Shown one piece after another: positions 7,955-17,845 of a stretch of DNA of 64,000 bases. The position numbers were made by a program, and so were the translations under genes. The notes under the pieces are model-generated. The model saw only the letters and a program-made list of their open reading frames with translations. It made no database searches and was not told where the DNA came from. Within the stretch, counting starts at the first letter, position 1; every line of letters begins with the position of its first letter. Where the stretch lies: contig NZ_CP012373.2 in assembly GCF_001305575.3 (NCBI RefSeq), forward strand, positions 1,922,001-1,986,000. The letters are read 5' to 3'. Source of the stretch: Beggiatoa leptomitoformis (GTDB lineage Bacteria > Pseudomonadota > Gammaproteobacteria > Beggiatoales > Beggiatoaceae).

Positions 7955-9244
7955 ATGCCTTTAGAAGTCGCGGGTGCGTCCACGTCTATTGAGATACGTT
8001 ATGCACTGGATACTTTTTACCTGTTAATGACGGGGATTCTCGTTATGTTTATGGCAGCAGGCTTTGCGATGTTAGAAGCAGGGCTTGTCCGCGCTAAAAA
8101 TACAGCCGAGATTTTAACTAAAAATATTACGTTATATGCCGTTGCCTGCATTATGTATATGTTGGTTGGTTATAACCTTATGTATCCAGGAGAAAATACC
8201 ATTATTGCAGGTATTTTGCCTCATTTTACGTTTTTACTGGGTGGTGAACAAACCGCCGAAAGTATCTTAGCGGGAACAGCTAGTAAAGCGTATGCGTTGA
8301 AAGCAGATTTCTTTTTCCAAGTTGTTTTCGTGGCAACTTCTATGTCAGTCGTTTCAGGTGCGGTTGCTGAACGGATGAAATTGTGGGCATTTTTAGTATT
8401 TGCCGTTGTCATGACAGGCTTTATTTATCCCATTCAAGGTTATTGGAAATGGGGTGGCGGTTGGTTAGAAGCTATTCCTTTTTTAAGTAATGCCTCTTTT
8501 AAAGATTTTGCAGGGTCTGGGATTGTGCATCTGTGTGGTGCGACAGCGGCATTAGCAGGTGTACTGTTGTTAGGTGCACGTAAAGGTAAATACGGTGCTA
8601 ATGGACAAGTTAATCCAATGCCTGGGGCAAACTTACCGCTTGCAACATTAGGCACAATGATTCTCTGGTTTGGTTGGTTTGGTTTTAATGGGGGTTCACA
8701 ACTTAAACTCAGCACGATTGCCGATGCAAATACAGTTGCTGCCGTTATCGTTAATACAAATATGGCTGCTTGTGGCGGTTTGGTTGCTGCAATTTTAGTG
8801 GCGCGTATTTTGTTTGGTAAAGCTGATTTGAGTATGATTTTGAATGGTATTTTAGCGGGTTTAGTTGCTATTACCGCAGAACCCTCAACGCCTACAGCTT
8901 CTTTTGCTGTCATGATTGGTGCAGTGGGGGGGGTGTTGGTTGTCTTCTCAATTGTGACCTTAGACAAAATGCGGGTAGATGACCCTGTTGGTGCAATTTC
9001 TGTTCATGGTATTGCGGGAGTTTGGGGGTTATTAGCAGTCCCTATTACAAACACCAGTGCTAAATTCTCAGCACAATTTATTGGGGTTTTATCTATTTTT
9101 GGTTGGGTATTTGTTACCAGTTTGATTGTATGGTCTATCTTAAAATTCACCATTGGTATTCGTATGTCAGAAGAAGAAGAATACGAAGGTGCGGATATAT
9201 CAGAATGTGGTTTAGAAGCCTACCCAGAGTTTATGCATAAGTAA
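7955..9244 (+). CDS. amt: Ammonium transporter (Amt), first copy
   Basis: A 429-residue Amt/Rh channel in the inner membrane, conducting ammonium. Both pore histidines are in place: SGIVHLCGATAAL and AISVHGIAGVWG. It starts without a cleavable signal peptide and ends with an acidic tail (MSEEEEYEGADISECG), unlike the second copy. It may belong to a distinct Amt subtype common in aquatic bacteria. It lies 48 bp after glnK, so co-transcription and GlnK gating are likely. Confidence 0.94.
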   Translation: MPLEVAGASTSIEIRYALDTFYLLMTGILVMFMAAGFAMLEAGLVRAKNTAEILTKNITLYAVACIMYMLVGYNLMYPGENTIIAGILPHFTFLLGGEQTAESILAGTASKAYALKADFFFQVVFVATSMSVVSGAVAERMKLWAFLVFAVVMTGFIYPIQGYWKWGGGWLEAIPFLSNASFKDFAGSGIVHLCGATAALAGVLLLGARKGKYGANGQVNPMPGANLPLATLGTMILWFGWFGFNGGSQLKLSTIADANTVAAVIVNTNMAACGGLVAAILVARILFGKADLSMILNGILAGLVAITAEPSTPTASFAVMIGAVGGVLVVFSIVTLDKMRVDDPVGAISVHGIAGVWGLLAVPITNTSAKFSAQFIGVLSIFGWVFVTSLIVWSILKFTIGIRMSEEEEYEGADISECGLEAYPEFMHK

Positions 9245-9334
9245 GTCATTGTAGGAAAAAATATCTATTTCCTCTATTTATATTCAGTTGATGATTGACC
9301 AGTTTATCTTGACTTTAGTAAGGAGAGTTTTTTA

Positions 9335-10771
9335 ATGAAAAAGACGTTATTACAACTATCAGGCATGTTCTTGTTTGTTTTACTTAGTCATGTCGCATTA
9401 GCAGATGACCCTCCCGTTGCCCCTGCTCCTACCACACCAGCAGTAACAACAGAGGCAACAGCAACTCCCGCACCAACACCAACAGAAACCGTTGCAACGC
9501 CAGTAGAAACAGCCGTTCCTGCACCTGCCCCTGTTGCTGAAGCCCCTAAAGTGGATAAAAGCGATATTGCATGGATAATGACATCCGCAGCCCTTGTTTT
9601 ATTGATGACACCGGGACTTGCTTTATTTTATGGCGGTTTAGTGCGTACTAAAAACGCGCTGAATATGTTCATGAAAGTATTTGTTTCTATGGGTCTTATT
9701 TCTGTATTATGGGTTGTTATTGGTTATAGTATTGCCTTCCAACCGAATAATCCCTTCTTTGGTGGCATTGATTGGATGTTGTTAAAGAATGTGGGTTTAA
9801 CACCGCATGATTTTTACGCGACAAGCATTCCACATCAATTATTTATGGTATTCCAAATGATGTTCGCCATTATTACCGTTGCGCTGATTGCTGGCGCGGT
9901 TGCTGAGCGGATGAAATTTGGCAGTTTTGTTATTTTTATGGGTATTTGGAGTTTGGTTGTTTATGCACCCTTAGCACACATGGTTTGGGGGCAAGGTGGA
10001 TATTTATTTGATATGGGTGCATTAGACTTCGCGGGTGGCGCGGTTGTGCATATTTCTTCAGGTTTCTCGGGTTTAATGCTTGCCATTATCTTAGGTAAAC
10101 GGAAAATTAACCATAATGACGATGTCCGTCCTCACAATTTACCCTTTACCTTAGTTGGCATGGGATTGTTGTGGTTTGGCTGGTTTGGTTTTAACGCAGG
10201 TTCTGCCGTTGCATCTAATGAGTTAGCCGTTAGTGCGTTTGTTGTCACTCAAATTGCTTGCGGTACAGCCGCCTTAACATGGTTGTTATTAGAGTCTTTA
10301 GTTTATGGGAAGCCAACGGCATTGGGTTTCGCATCGGGTGCAGTTGCTGGCTTGGTTGCTATTACACCTGCGGCTGGTTTTGTAAACGTTACGGGTGCAT
10401 TAATTTTAGGCGTGACCGTTCCCATCGTGTGTTTAATCGCGATTCGTCTCAAGCACAAATTGGGCTATGATGACACCTTAGATGCCTTTGGTATTCATGG
10501 TGTTGGCGGTGTCTGGGGTGCTGTTTTAACAGGTGTATTAGCCGATCCTAGCATCAATCCTTTGGGTAAAGGGTTAATGTATGGCGGAGAAATGAGCGTA
10601 TTAACCACGCAGTTTATCAGTGTTGGTATTGCCATTGGTATGGCATTGGTAGGTACGTTTATTATTGCCTTTATCATCAAATTAACCATTGGCTTGCGTG
10701 TAGATGATGAATCTGAGCAAAGTGGTTTAGATGTGAATTTACATGGCGAGATGGCATATTCTCGTACTTAA
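9335..10771 (+). CDS. amtB: Ammonium transporter (AmtB), second copy with Pro/Ala/Thr linker
   Basis: A 478-residue Amt channel of the AmtB type. A signal peptide (residues about 1-23, ending HVALA) is followed by roughly 50 residues rich in Pro, Ala and Thr, and then the channel starting at WIMTSAALVLLM. The pore histidines are in GGAVVHISSGFSGL and DAFGIHGVGGVWG. The C-terminal tail (GLRVDDESEQSGLDVNLHGE) is the normal GlnK-interacting type. The linker would lie in the periplasm ahead of helix 1 and is unusually long. AGGAGAG precedes the start. Confidence 0.94.
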   Translation: MKKTLLQLSGMFLFVLLSHVALADDPPVAPAPTTPAVTTEATATPAPTPTETVATPVETAVPAPAPVAEAPKVDKSDIAWIMTSAALVLLMTPGLALFYGGLVRTKNALNMFMKVFVSMGLISVLWVVIGYSIAFQPNNPFFGGIDWMLLKNVGLTPHDFYATSIPHQLFMVFQMMFAIITVALIAGAVAERMKFGSFVIFMGIWSLVVYAPLAHMVWGQGGYLFDMGALDFAGGAVVHISSGFSGLMLAIILGKRKINHNDDVRPHNLPFTLVGMGLLWFGWFGFNAGSAVASNELAVSAFVVTQIACGTAALTWLLLESLVYGKPTALGFASGAVAGLVAITPAAGFVNVTGALILGVTVPIVCLIAIRLKHKLGYDDTLDAFGIHGVGGVWGAVLTGVLADPSINPLGKGLMYGGEMSVLTTQFISVGIAIGMALVGTFIIAFIIKLTIGLRVDDESEQSGLDVNLHGEMAYSRT

Positions 10772-10798
10772 TCGTTTCAAGTTAGTCCTGTAGTAACA

Positions 10799-10836
10799 CA
10801 ACCTGTCAGGTTCTTAAAACTGACAGGTTTTTTATT
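10799..10836. terminator. Bidirectional terminator between amtB and the gspL-like gene
   Basis: AACCTGTCAG (10800-10809) pairs with CTGACAGGTT (10820-10829), followed by a T run. It lies between converging genes. Confidence 0.85.
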
Positions 10837-11902
10837 GCCCTTGCGTTTTATCAGCTTGTGCAAGGTTAGGTTTTTCAGCTTCTACTCGCATACTGATAAT
10901 CAGTTGATTCGCTGTGCGTCCTGATTCGGTTTGTACTTCACGAAAAAGGGGAATATTTTGAAAAGTTTCTACGTAAAAGCGGGGGTCTATAGAAGTTGCT
11001 TCAATTGCAAACTTTAATGTGCCTGTTTGATAAAACCAATCAACTAATTTCACCTTTTGCGGTAATTTTTCGGCAACTTGTGTGAGTAACAGTAATTGTG
11101 TAGGTTGACTATTTAAGCTAAGCAAGCGTTCTAAGCGTTGTTTATCTGCAAGCGTTGCGGTTCGTGCGTCAAGAATGGGGGCTGATTGTCCCATTAAGGC
11201 ATCAATATCCGTTTGAATAGAAATAGTTGCTTGTTGCCATTTCCAAATACTGATTCCTTGCCACATTGCCAGCGTCAACAGTAATGCACTGCCTAACAAA
11301 AACCATAGGCGTTCTTGTCGTAACAGCGCGCCTGAAAATAGTTGATGTGTTTTTGCCCATGTTTTGTCTAAAAAAGGGAATGTTTCCACAGCAGGGACGT
11401 GATCACTTAATGCGAGACCGTGTGCGCGTTGGAATCGTTGCCAATCCAACAATGTCGGCGATGTTTCCCACCAACGGCTTCCTACCAATAAACCCGCTTG
11501 CCAGATTTGTCCTTCTACCCCTTCTAAACAGGATAATAGACGTATTCCATCCATTTTTGGGCGCGGGTATAACACTGTTTCGGGTAGCGAGTGGATTTGT
11601 TTAATCGCATTATCCACTAAGGCTTGTTGGTGGCGGGCTTGTTCCCATACCCAAACTTGCACATGCGCACCTTGCCATGCAATATATTGTTGATATTGAT
11701 TAAATGGACTCCACTGACGAATTTTATGTGTGAGTACGGCATCCCAACGATGAGATGGAACTTCTTGTAAATCAAATAAACGATAATGGCATAGACTGCG
11801 TCCCATCACCCATTCACGCCGTCCGTTACTGGTGAGGGTTGGTGTAATAACATTATGATGGGTTTGCTGGTAGCGTTGTGGCAAAAAGAGGCGTTTCAAC
11901 AT
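10832..11902 (-). CDS. PilN/GspL-like pseudopilus assembly protein
   Basis: About 356 residues. The N-terminal two thirds are cytoplasmic and weakly conserved (LFLPQRY..., HKIRQWSPF). A single membrane helix follows near residue 215 (LWFLLGSALLLTLAMWQ), then a periplasmic PilN-type domain (KQRLERLLSL, AEKLPQKVKLVDWFYQTGTLKFAIEA). This matches GspL/PilN proteins that link the secretion ATPase to the pseudopilus. It follows gspK and overlaps its end by 50 bases if the ATG at 11902 is used. A TTG at 11932 would lengthen the overlap. The ribosome site is weak, fitting coupled translation. Confidence 0.7.
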   Translation of the reverse strand: MLKRLFLPQRYQQTHHNVITPTLTSNGRREWVMGRSLCHYRLFDLQEVPSHRWDAVLTHKIRQWSPFNQYQQYIAWQGAHVQVWVWEQARHQQALVDNAIKQIHSLPETVLYPRPKMDGIRLLSCLEGVEGQIWQAGLLVGSRWWETSPTLLDWQRFQRAHGLALSDHVPAVETFPFLDKTWAKTHQLFSGALLRQERLWFLLGSALLLTLAMWQGISIWKWQQATISIQTDIDALMGQSAPILDARTATLADKQRLERLLSLNSQPTQLLLLTQVAEKLPQKVKLVDWFYQTGTLKFAIEATSIDPRFYVETFQNIPLFREVQTESGRTANQLIISMRVEAEKPNLAQADKTQGQ

Positions 11903-12944
11903 ACTTGGGAGTAGCTTGACTATAGGAGGCAAAAGGGGGTAATTCTACGGCATAAAGTACCTGCCAAGGCATGTTTTTTTCGATAAAGGGGTTCATCCAT
12001 AAATGAATTTGGCGTAATCGTTGGCTTTGTGCGTGCCACAGGGTAAGGCGTAAGTAAGGGCTGGCGAAATATATCATATCTTCCTCTTCCATAAATAATG
12101 GAATACCTGTCAATGTGGTAACCAAGTTTAAAGAGGATAAAGGCTTGTCTTCTCTAGCCGCTAAAATTCGTGCAACTGCTTCGGTGTTTAAACCGTAAAC
12201 AGCTTGTAGAACAAGTGGGGGGGCATTATTAATGTTGGGCAAGCCATTTTGTGAAGTAGAGGTGTTTTGTTCCCATACACCTGATTCCCATAAGTAATTG
12301 AGGTCTTTCCAGCCTAAAATTTGTTTCACTTGTGAGGGGGTTTGTAAACGATGATTTGGCGGTGGGGGTAAATGTTGTTCTGCATACTGATAACTTTCTG
12401 CACCATTTAAGCGATGTAAATCATCTAAGTCTGTAAAGTCTTTTAACTTGTCTAATAAGGGATTTCGTAATTCTGCCTCAATCCCCAGTAGGCCTAAAAA
12501 CCGATATAAAATCGTGTCTGATATCCAATTGACATTAATGAGTCCCGCTTCATCTTGTAAAGCAAAGCGTGCTGAACCAAGCCCTTGATAAACACAGTCA
12601 TTTAGGGTTATTTCTGTATGCGTAACTTCGCTAAAAGTAAAATCATCTTCAATACTGACATCGGCTTTTGCTTTCGTTTCGGTAACAACGGGTTTTAAGG
12701 GGGGAACTGTTAAACCCGCCATGTTATATGTTCTTGTATTTAACAAATATAGCAATGTCGATTGTGTGCTTTGCATATCGACTTCACCTTGAATATTTGC
12801 CTGCATATTTTGCGCAAGATTCACCGCTTGTTCAGTCCATACCGCAAAAGCACTGGCGGCAAGGGTCGCAATTGCAATAATCCATAGGGTTAGAACAAGA
12901 ATAAATCCTTGTTGTTTGTGCGGTAATAGACGGTAGGTTTTCAT
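11853..12944 (-). CDS. gspK: Type II secretion minor pseudopilin GspK-like
   Basis: 363 residues. It has a prepilin-type N-terminus: a short basic leader ending KQQGFILVLTLWIIAIATLAAS, with cleavage expected after the Gly. It then has the large globular K domain with DEAGLINVNW and helix-hairpin-helix-like stretches (NINNAPPLVLQAVYGL, LAAREDKPLSSLN). GspK caps the pseudopilus tip with GspI and GspJ. The genes for I, J and other gsp subunits are not nearby. It lies nine bases after glk in one run of minus-strand genes. Confidence 0.82.
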   Translation of the reverse strand: MKTYRLLPHKQQGFILVLTLWIIAIATLAASAFAVWTEQAVNLAQNMQANIQGEVDMQSTQSTLLYLLNTRTYNMAGLTVPPLKPVVTETKAKADVSIEDDFTFSEVTHTEITLNDCVYQGLGSARFALQDEAGLINVNWISDTILYRFLGLLGIEAELRNPLLDKLKDFTDLDDLHRLNGAESYQYAEQHLPPPPNHRLQTPSQVKQILGWKDLNYLWESGVWEQNTSTSQNGLPNINNAPPLVLQAVYGLNTEAVARILAAREDKPLSSLNLVTTLTGIPLFMEEEDMIYFASPYLRLTLWHAQSQRLRQIHLWMNPFIEKNMPWQVLYAVELPPFASYSQATPKYVETPLFATTLPANPS

Positions 12945-12953
12945 GTTGGTGAT

Positions 12954-13922
12954 TTAACGCATTGCTTGCCATGCTGCACCTAATAGAACAACTTGCTGAT
13001 TTAAAATAATATAAATAGGAATTTGTTCGTTAATGACACGGTAACGTCCTTTTTCATAAAAAGCATTTAAAAAATAAGGTTTTTGTAGTTCTGCTAAAAT
13101 TTTGGGTGCAATACCGCCGCCTAAATAAACCCCGCCATAACTTAGACATTTTAACGCCATATTGCCTGCTTCTGCGCCGTAAAGGCTGGTAAAAATTTCT
13201 AGGGTTTTATTGCATAATGTACTGCTGTTTGTCAGGGCGAAGTGTGAGATTAACGCGCTAGGGTCAGTTGCTTGTTGTAATTGTTGACTAATAATAGGTG
13301 ATTCTTGAGCGTAGCCTTGATTTTTTAGAAAATCATAAATCACTTGCAGACCTGCACCTGAAAGGAGGCGTTCATAACTGACATGATTAAATCGTTGTTG
13401 TAAAAAACGTAACAGTTCAATTTCTAAGTCATTGCGTGGTGCAAAATCAACATGTCCGCCTTCGCTAGCAATGACATGGTGTCGTGTACCATCCCAATAT
13501 AAAAAGGCTTCTCCTAGTCCTGTTCCTGCGGCAATTAAGGCAATATTACCTTGGCGTTTCACCAGAGATGGGGTTAGGGAATAGTATTCGTCGGCAGATA
13601 AATATTGAATGCCATAAGCCATTGCTTCTAAATCATTTAGTAACTTTATTTGTTGGCAGTTTGTTTGCGTTTGTAATTGGGAAATATTGACACTCCAAGG
13701 CAAGTTTAGGGTTTGGCAGTGACCATTGATAACAGGACCTGCGATTCCTAAACAAAGTGCAGTTAGGTTTGGTTGTGTCCGTTGTAAAAAGTCATCTAAA
13801 AGGCTGTAAAAATCATTATATGCCTGTCCCACATAACTGGCTTGGTATTGACAAGACATTGTATTTTCATCATATAAAGCCAGTAGCGTTTTGGTTGCAC
13901 CAATATCCCCTGCAAGAATCAT
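12954..13922 (-). CDS. glk: Glucokinase
   Basis: ATP-dependent phosphorylation of glucose to glucose 6-phosphate. 322 residues of the bacterial glucokinase (Glk) family. The phosphate loop is DIGATKTLLALYD, the substrate region is LNDLEAMAYGI and AAGTGLGEAFLYWDG, the zinc-less SEGGHVDFAPRND signature is present, and GGVYLGGGIAPK lies near the end. The start overlaps the moeB stop by four bases. Its place between moeB and gspK has no evident functional logic. Confidence 0.92.
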   Translation of the reverse strand: MILAGDIGATKTLLALYDENTMSCQYQASYVGQAYNDFYSLLDDFLQRTQPNLTALCLGIAGPVINGHCQTLNLPWSVNISQLQTQTNCQQIKLLNDLEAMAYGIQYLSADEYYSLTPSLVKRQGNIALIAAGTGLGEAFLYWDGTRHHVIASEGGHVDFAPRNDLEIELLRFLQQRFNHVSYERLLSGAGLQVIYDFLKNQGYAQESPIISQQLQQATDPSALISHFALTNSSTLCNKTLEIFTSLYGAEAGNMALKCLSYGGVYLGGGIAPKILAELQKPYFLNAFYEKGRYRVINEQIPIYIILNQQVVLLGAAWQAMR

Positions 13923-14665
13923 GATAGTTGTCCACAGTGAGGACAGTGAGGATTTTTGATGAGTTTTACATAACAGGATTCCGCGCTCATCGCGTCAAAT
14001 AGCAGCATTTGTCCTATTAATGGTTCGCCAATATTCATGAGTAATTTCATTGCTTCTAGTGCTTGCATACTGCCCAATATACCCAAGAGGGGAGCAATAA
14101 CGCCTGTTTGACTACAGGTTTCTATCGGTTCTATTTCATGGTTGAATAAACAGCGGTAACAAGGGCTATTTTTATCGGTGTGAAAAACAGCAATTTGTCC
14201 TTCTAAACGGATAGCCGCACCTGATACAAGTGGTTTATGGGCGTTGACACAAGCGGCGTTAATGGCAAAACGGGTGGTTAGATTGTCTGTACAATCAAGA
14301 ACGACATCCATTTGTTGCACTATTTCTAGTAACGCATGTTCTGTCAGTTGGTGGGCGATGGATGTAATTTGAATGAGCGGGTTTAGGGCTTGTAATTTAG
14401 TCTTAGCCGATTCTACTTTTAAACGTCCAATATCTGCGGTGTTGTGAATAATTTGACGTTGTAAATTAGAGAGTTCAACAGTATCAAAATCACATATATA
14501 TAATTGCCCAATGCCTGCAGCGGCTAAATACATGGCAGCGGGTGAGCCTAATCCCCCCATGCCAATAATTAACACCTTACTTTGTTGTAGTCGTTCTTGT
14601 CCTGTAATGCCTACTTGTGGCAGAAGAATTTGACGGCTATAACGGAGTAGTTGGTTATCATCCAT
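13919..14665 (-). CDS. moeB: ThiF/MoeB family adenylyltransferase
   Basis: An E1-like enzyme that adenylates the C-terminal glycine of MoaD or ThiS. 248 residues. The nucleotide loop is IIGMGGLGSPAAMYL, then FDTVELSNLQRQIIH, VVLDCTDNLTTRFAIN and the zinc cysteine pairs CYRC and CPHCG. Length and sequence suit MoeB of molybdopterin synthesis. ThiF in thiamine synthesis is the alternative, and no moa or thi genes are adjacent to decide. No rhodanese domain is fused. Confidence 0.88.
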   Translation of the reverse strand: MDDNQLLRYSRQILLPQVGITGQERLQQSKVLIIGMGGLGSPAAMYLAAAGIGQLYICDFDTVELSNLQRQIIHNTADIGRLKVESAKTKLQALNPLIQITSIAHQLTEHALLEIVQQMDVVLDCTDNLTTRFAINAACVNAHKPLVSGAAIRLEGQIAVFHTDKNSPCYRCLFNHEIEPIETCSQTGVIAPLLGILGSMQALEAMKLLMNIGEPLIGQMLLFDAMSAESCYVKLIKNPHCPHCGQLS

Positions 14666-14670
14666 TGCGT

Positions 14671-14883
14671 TTAACCTTGAGCTATTTTACGTGGGATTTT
14701 AATATTGACTAAAATCGCCTTGTTTTCTGCAAGAGCGTAGTGGCGAATTTGTTGATTATACAGCGGTAGAAATGCAATCAGCCGACAATATCCATGCGCA
14801 CAAGCAATGAACTCGCCACTACCACAATAATTAATATTAATATGATTGAAGATAACACGAAATAGCAGCGGTTGTGTGTTCAC
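14671..14883 (-). CDS. Small hypothetical protein ahead of moeB
   Basis: A 70-codon frame with a GTG start ends five bases before moeB. It contains NYCGSGEFIACAHGYCRLIAF, with three cysteines in a compact region, and a basic end (VNIKIPRKIAQG). I do not recognise a family. The position in a tight gene run and the non-random composition suggest it is real. No good ribosome site precedes the GTG, so the start or the gene itself is uncertain. Confidence 0.4.
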   Translation of the reverse strand: MNTQPLLFRVIFNHININYCGSGEFIACAHGYCRLIAFLPLYNQQIRHYALAENKAILVNIKIPRKIAQG

Positions 14884-14962
14884 AAAATACTTGATAAAGC
14901 CACTTTATGATTGAGTATAGGTGTTACTCATCTTCATAAAAACGGTAAAACTTAAGTTCCTA

Positions 14963-15349
14963 CTATAATGAAAGATGTGCATCATTCAACGCCAAGTCCT
15001 CATAAAGACTACAGTTTATCCAGTTTGCACCGTCATGTAACATACAAACGTTATACTGTTTGCCACTGCGCCCTTGTACTTCATAATAACAAAGGCTTGT
15101 GCCTAGTTGGTCTTCTGTGATAGCTGTGCGGGCTGTAATGGTTGCTTGTAGTTCTGCTTCTGGTAAGGTAATTCTATCAAGCAATAGTAAGTTTTTCTGT
15201 ACCTCATAAGCATTGCTACGACATTCCTGAGCATGTTGCTGAGCAATTTCACTATAGGGTTTTGCCTCTATAGTTGATATGTGGAAGGATATGTATCCTA
15301 GTGACAGAACAAGAATGCTTACTTTACTTAGTATTGAATAATAACGCAT
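14963..15349 (-). CDS. Small exported protein of unknown function
   Basis: From the ATG at 15349, with GGAG eight bases ahead, it encodes 128 residues. A signal peptide covers about the first 30 (SILVLSLGYISFHISTIEA, then KPYSEIAQQ). The mature part has four cysteines (QECRSN, SLCYYEV, NVCMLHDG, INCSLYED), enough for two periplasmic disulfides. An upstream in-frame ATG at 15394 lacks a ribosome site. No function is recognised. Confidence 0.72.
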   Translation of the reverse strand: MRYYSILSKVSILVLSLGYISFHISTIEAKPYSEIAQQHAQECRSNAYEVQKNLLLLDRITLPEAELQATITARTAITEDQLGTSLCYYEVQGRSGKQYNVCMLHDGANWINCSLYEDLALNDAHLSL

Positions 15350-16106
15350 TAGTACATCTCCACTATAATCTGGTCGGGATTGAGAGGTAAACACACAATA
15401 AATTAATTATTTATGTAGTATGTTTTCAAAATAATAACTTAGAAGTTATTACTTTGTTTTATAAGTGAATAAATTGTTAATTATTGCATGGTATCAGGAT
15501 TACTTTAGGTAGCACTTAGTGGTTGTACTAAATTTAAGATTATGAGTGTCTGTTACAACAATATCATTGATTACTTTATAGTTTTTAAAATATTCATCAT
15601 TAATCTTTAGGTGTTAGGCTGTTTTTTAGTCATTTCTGCTTAATCTTAAAGGTGCATCATTAGATAACAGATATAACCTCTCTTTAAAATTTCCCTGTAA
15701 ATAAAGAAAGTATAAAACTTCAAGTAAATTATGCTTTTATTTGCATACGATGGGGGAAATTTTTTGATGGCACTCTCTAAAAATGTCTAAAAAAATCTCC
15801 AGCCCATACAAGTTTAATCCTCTCTGCGCAATGACTGAATAAGCATATCTACGCATTCATCCCTCTCCATAGATGTTTTTATGCAATGCATTATTTAAAC
15901 TTTTACTTTAATGAGTTAAGTTTTTTTCATCTAGGGTGTCATATTATCGTATTAAAAAATAATATATGATTTATATCATGTTATTATGAGCAGAAATAAT
16001 TTTAATCCGATTCTGTTCTTACCCCATCGCATGTCTTTCTAAACAGTCGCAACTCACCTCAAACCTGCGTATAATTTCCTTTTCAAGATTATGGGAGTGA
16101 TTATAA
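15350..16106. other. AT-rich intergenic region, no gene seen
   Basis: About 750 bases between divergent genes. No reading frame with coding character, tRNA shape or clear repeat was found on either strand. The ndk ribosome site (TGGGAG) is at its right end. Confidence 0.6.
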
Positions 16107-16541
16107 ATGGCAATTGAACATACTTTATCTATTATTAAACCAGATGGTGTTGCAAAGAATATTATTGGAGAAGTCTATTCTCGCTTTGAAAAAGCAGGTT
16201 TACGGATTGTTGCAGCAAAAATGTTGCATTTGACCCGTGAACAAGCAGAAGGTTTTTATGCAGTACATAAAGAAAGACCCTTTTTTAAAGATTTAGTTGA
16301 TTTCATGATTTCTGGTCCTGTAATGGTACAAGTTCTCGAAGGGGAAAATGCCATTCAACAAAATCGTGATTTAATGGGTGCTACCGACCCGAAAAAGGCA
16401 ACACCAGGCACAATTCGTGCTGATTTTGCCGAAACAGTCGATGAAAATGTTGCCCACGGTTCCGATAGTGCTGACAATGCAAAAATTGAAATCGCTTATT
16501 TTTTTACGGATACCGAAATTTATAAACAACGCGCTCGCTAA
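16107..16541 (+). CDS. ndk: Nucleoside diphosphate kinase
   Basis: Transfers the gamma phosphate from ATP to nucleoside diphosphates through a phosphohistidine. 144 residues, full length. The active-site His117 lies in NVAHGSDS, and the N-terminal [13 protein letters not shown] and the nucleotide-binding [18 protein letters not shown] are intact. It heads the conserved ndk-rlmN-pilW order but has its own terminator. Confidence 0.97.
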   Translation: MAIEHTLSIIKPDGVAKNIIGEVYSRFEKAGLRIVAAKMLHLTREQAEGFYAVHKERPFFKDLVDFMISGPVMVQVLEGENAIQQNRDLMGATDPKKATPGTIRADFAETVDENVAHGSDSADNAKIEIAYFFTDTEIYKQRAR

Positions 16542-16621
16542 GTAATACTCCCGTAGATTCTACTCCCAATAACGCTATGCTAGTAAACAGCATAAGATAG
16601 GAAATTTTCTCGGGTAAAAAC

Positions 16622-16675
16622 AAACGGGTATAACCAGTATCCCCTGTTTATACTCGTTTTATTTGTTTTTTATTT
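16622..16675 (+). terminator. Terminator after ndk
   Basis: AAACGGGTATAA (16622-16633) pairs, with one G-T wobble, to TTATACTCGTTT (16648-16659), followed by a T-rich stretch. Confidence 0.75.
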
Positions 16676-16717
16676 ACGTGATATGTATCTGCAATATCAC
16701 AGCAAGATGAAGTGCTT

Positions 16718-17845
16718 ATGGAAACTGCTGTTAATTTATTAAATTTTGACCGTCAAGACATGACGACTTTTTTTACTGAACAATTAGGAGAAAAGCCGTT
16801 TCGTGCAACACAACTATTGCAATGGATACATCAGCAAGGTGTTACAAATTTTGACGAGATGACAAATTTTAGTAAGGCATTACGTCAACGACTAACTGAT
16901 ATAGCACATATCACCTTACCAACCGTCATTACTGCGCAAAAATCTACCGATGGCACTCGAAAATGGTTGCTTCAACTGGCAGATGGTAACTGCATTGAGT
17001 CTGTTTTCATCCCTGAAGATGACCGTGGAACACTGTGTATATCCTCACAAGTAGGTTGTGCATTAGATTGCCGTTTTTGTGCAACAGCACAACAAGGTTT
17101 TAACCGCAATTTAACCGTAGGCGAAATTATTGCGCAATTATGGCTAGCCGAACATGCTTTGCGTAAAGAAGGCTGTCAGATTGACACCAACTACGATCGC
17201 GTTATCAGTAATGTTGTCATGATGGGAATGGGCGAACCTTTAGCCAATTTTACTAATGTTGTTAAAGCAATGCAGCTAATGATGGATGATTTTAGCTATG
17301 GATTATCATGGCGACGCATCACCCTCAGTACGGCAGGTGTTGTGCCTGCATTATTGCGATTAAAAGCCGAATGCCCCGTTAATTTAGCGGTTTCCCTACA
17401 CGCGACAAACGACGAATTACGTGACACACTCGTTCCTATCAATAAAAAATATCCTATTGCCGAATTATTAGAAGCCTGTCGGCTATATGTAGAAGAGGAC
17501 AGCCGTCGTCGAGTCACCTTTGAATACGTGATGCTAAAAGGAATTAATGATACACCTGCACATGCACGTGCTTTAGTTAAATTACTCAGCCATGTTCCTT
17601 CAAAAGTTAATCTCATTCCCTTTAATCCTTTTCCACAAACCCATTTTGAACGGTCAGACCCTGCCACAATTAATGCTTTCCGTGATATTTTGATTCAAGC
17701 GGGGATGATTACATTGACAAGAAAGACACGAGGAGATGATATTGATGCGGCATGTGGACAACTCGCTGGAAAAGTACAAGACCGCAGTCGTCGTCAACTA
17801 AAACGTGTTCCAATTATACCGATTAAACAGGAGCATTGCGGATGA
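16718..17845 (+). CDS. rlmN: Dual-specificity 23S rRNA/tRNA methyltransferase RlmN
   Basis: A radical SAM enzyme that makes 2-methyladenosine at A2503 of 23S rRNA and A37 of some tRNAs. 375 residues. The cluster motif CALDCRFC is near residue 115, followed by GMGEPLANF, the [10 protein letters not shown] region and the methylated-cysteine segment DIDAACGQL near the end. The ATG at 16718 is preferred; a GTG two codons earlier is possible. The stop overlaps the pilW start. Confidence 0.95.
   Translation: METAVNLLNFDRQDMTTFFTEQLGEKPFRATQLLQWIHQQGVTNFDEMTNFSKALRQRLTDIAHITLPTVITAQKSTDGTRKWLLQLADGNCIESVFIPEDDRGTLCISSQVGCALDCRFCATAQQGFNRNLTVGEIIAQLWLAEHALRKEGCQIDTNYDRVISNVVMMGMGEPLANFTNVVKAMQLMMDDFSYGLSWRRITLSTAGVVPALLRLKAECPVNLAVSLHATNDELRDTLVPINKKYPIAELLEACRLYVEEDSRRRVTFEYVMLKGINDTPAHARALVKLLSHVPSKVNLIPFNPFPQTHFERSDPATINAFRDILIQAGMITLTRKTRGDDIDAACGQLAGKVQDRSRRQLKRVPIIPIKQEHCG

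Noticed and set aside
8440-8967. 175-codon antisense frame inside amt
   Set aside because: Shadow of the real transporter gene; low-complexity translation and no start signals.
15350-16106. Hidden RNA gene in the long gap
   Set aside because: No tRNA-like cloverleaf, terminator-paired transcript or known RNA motif could be recognised.
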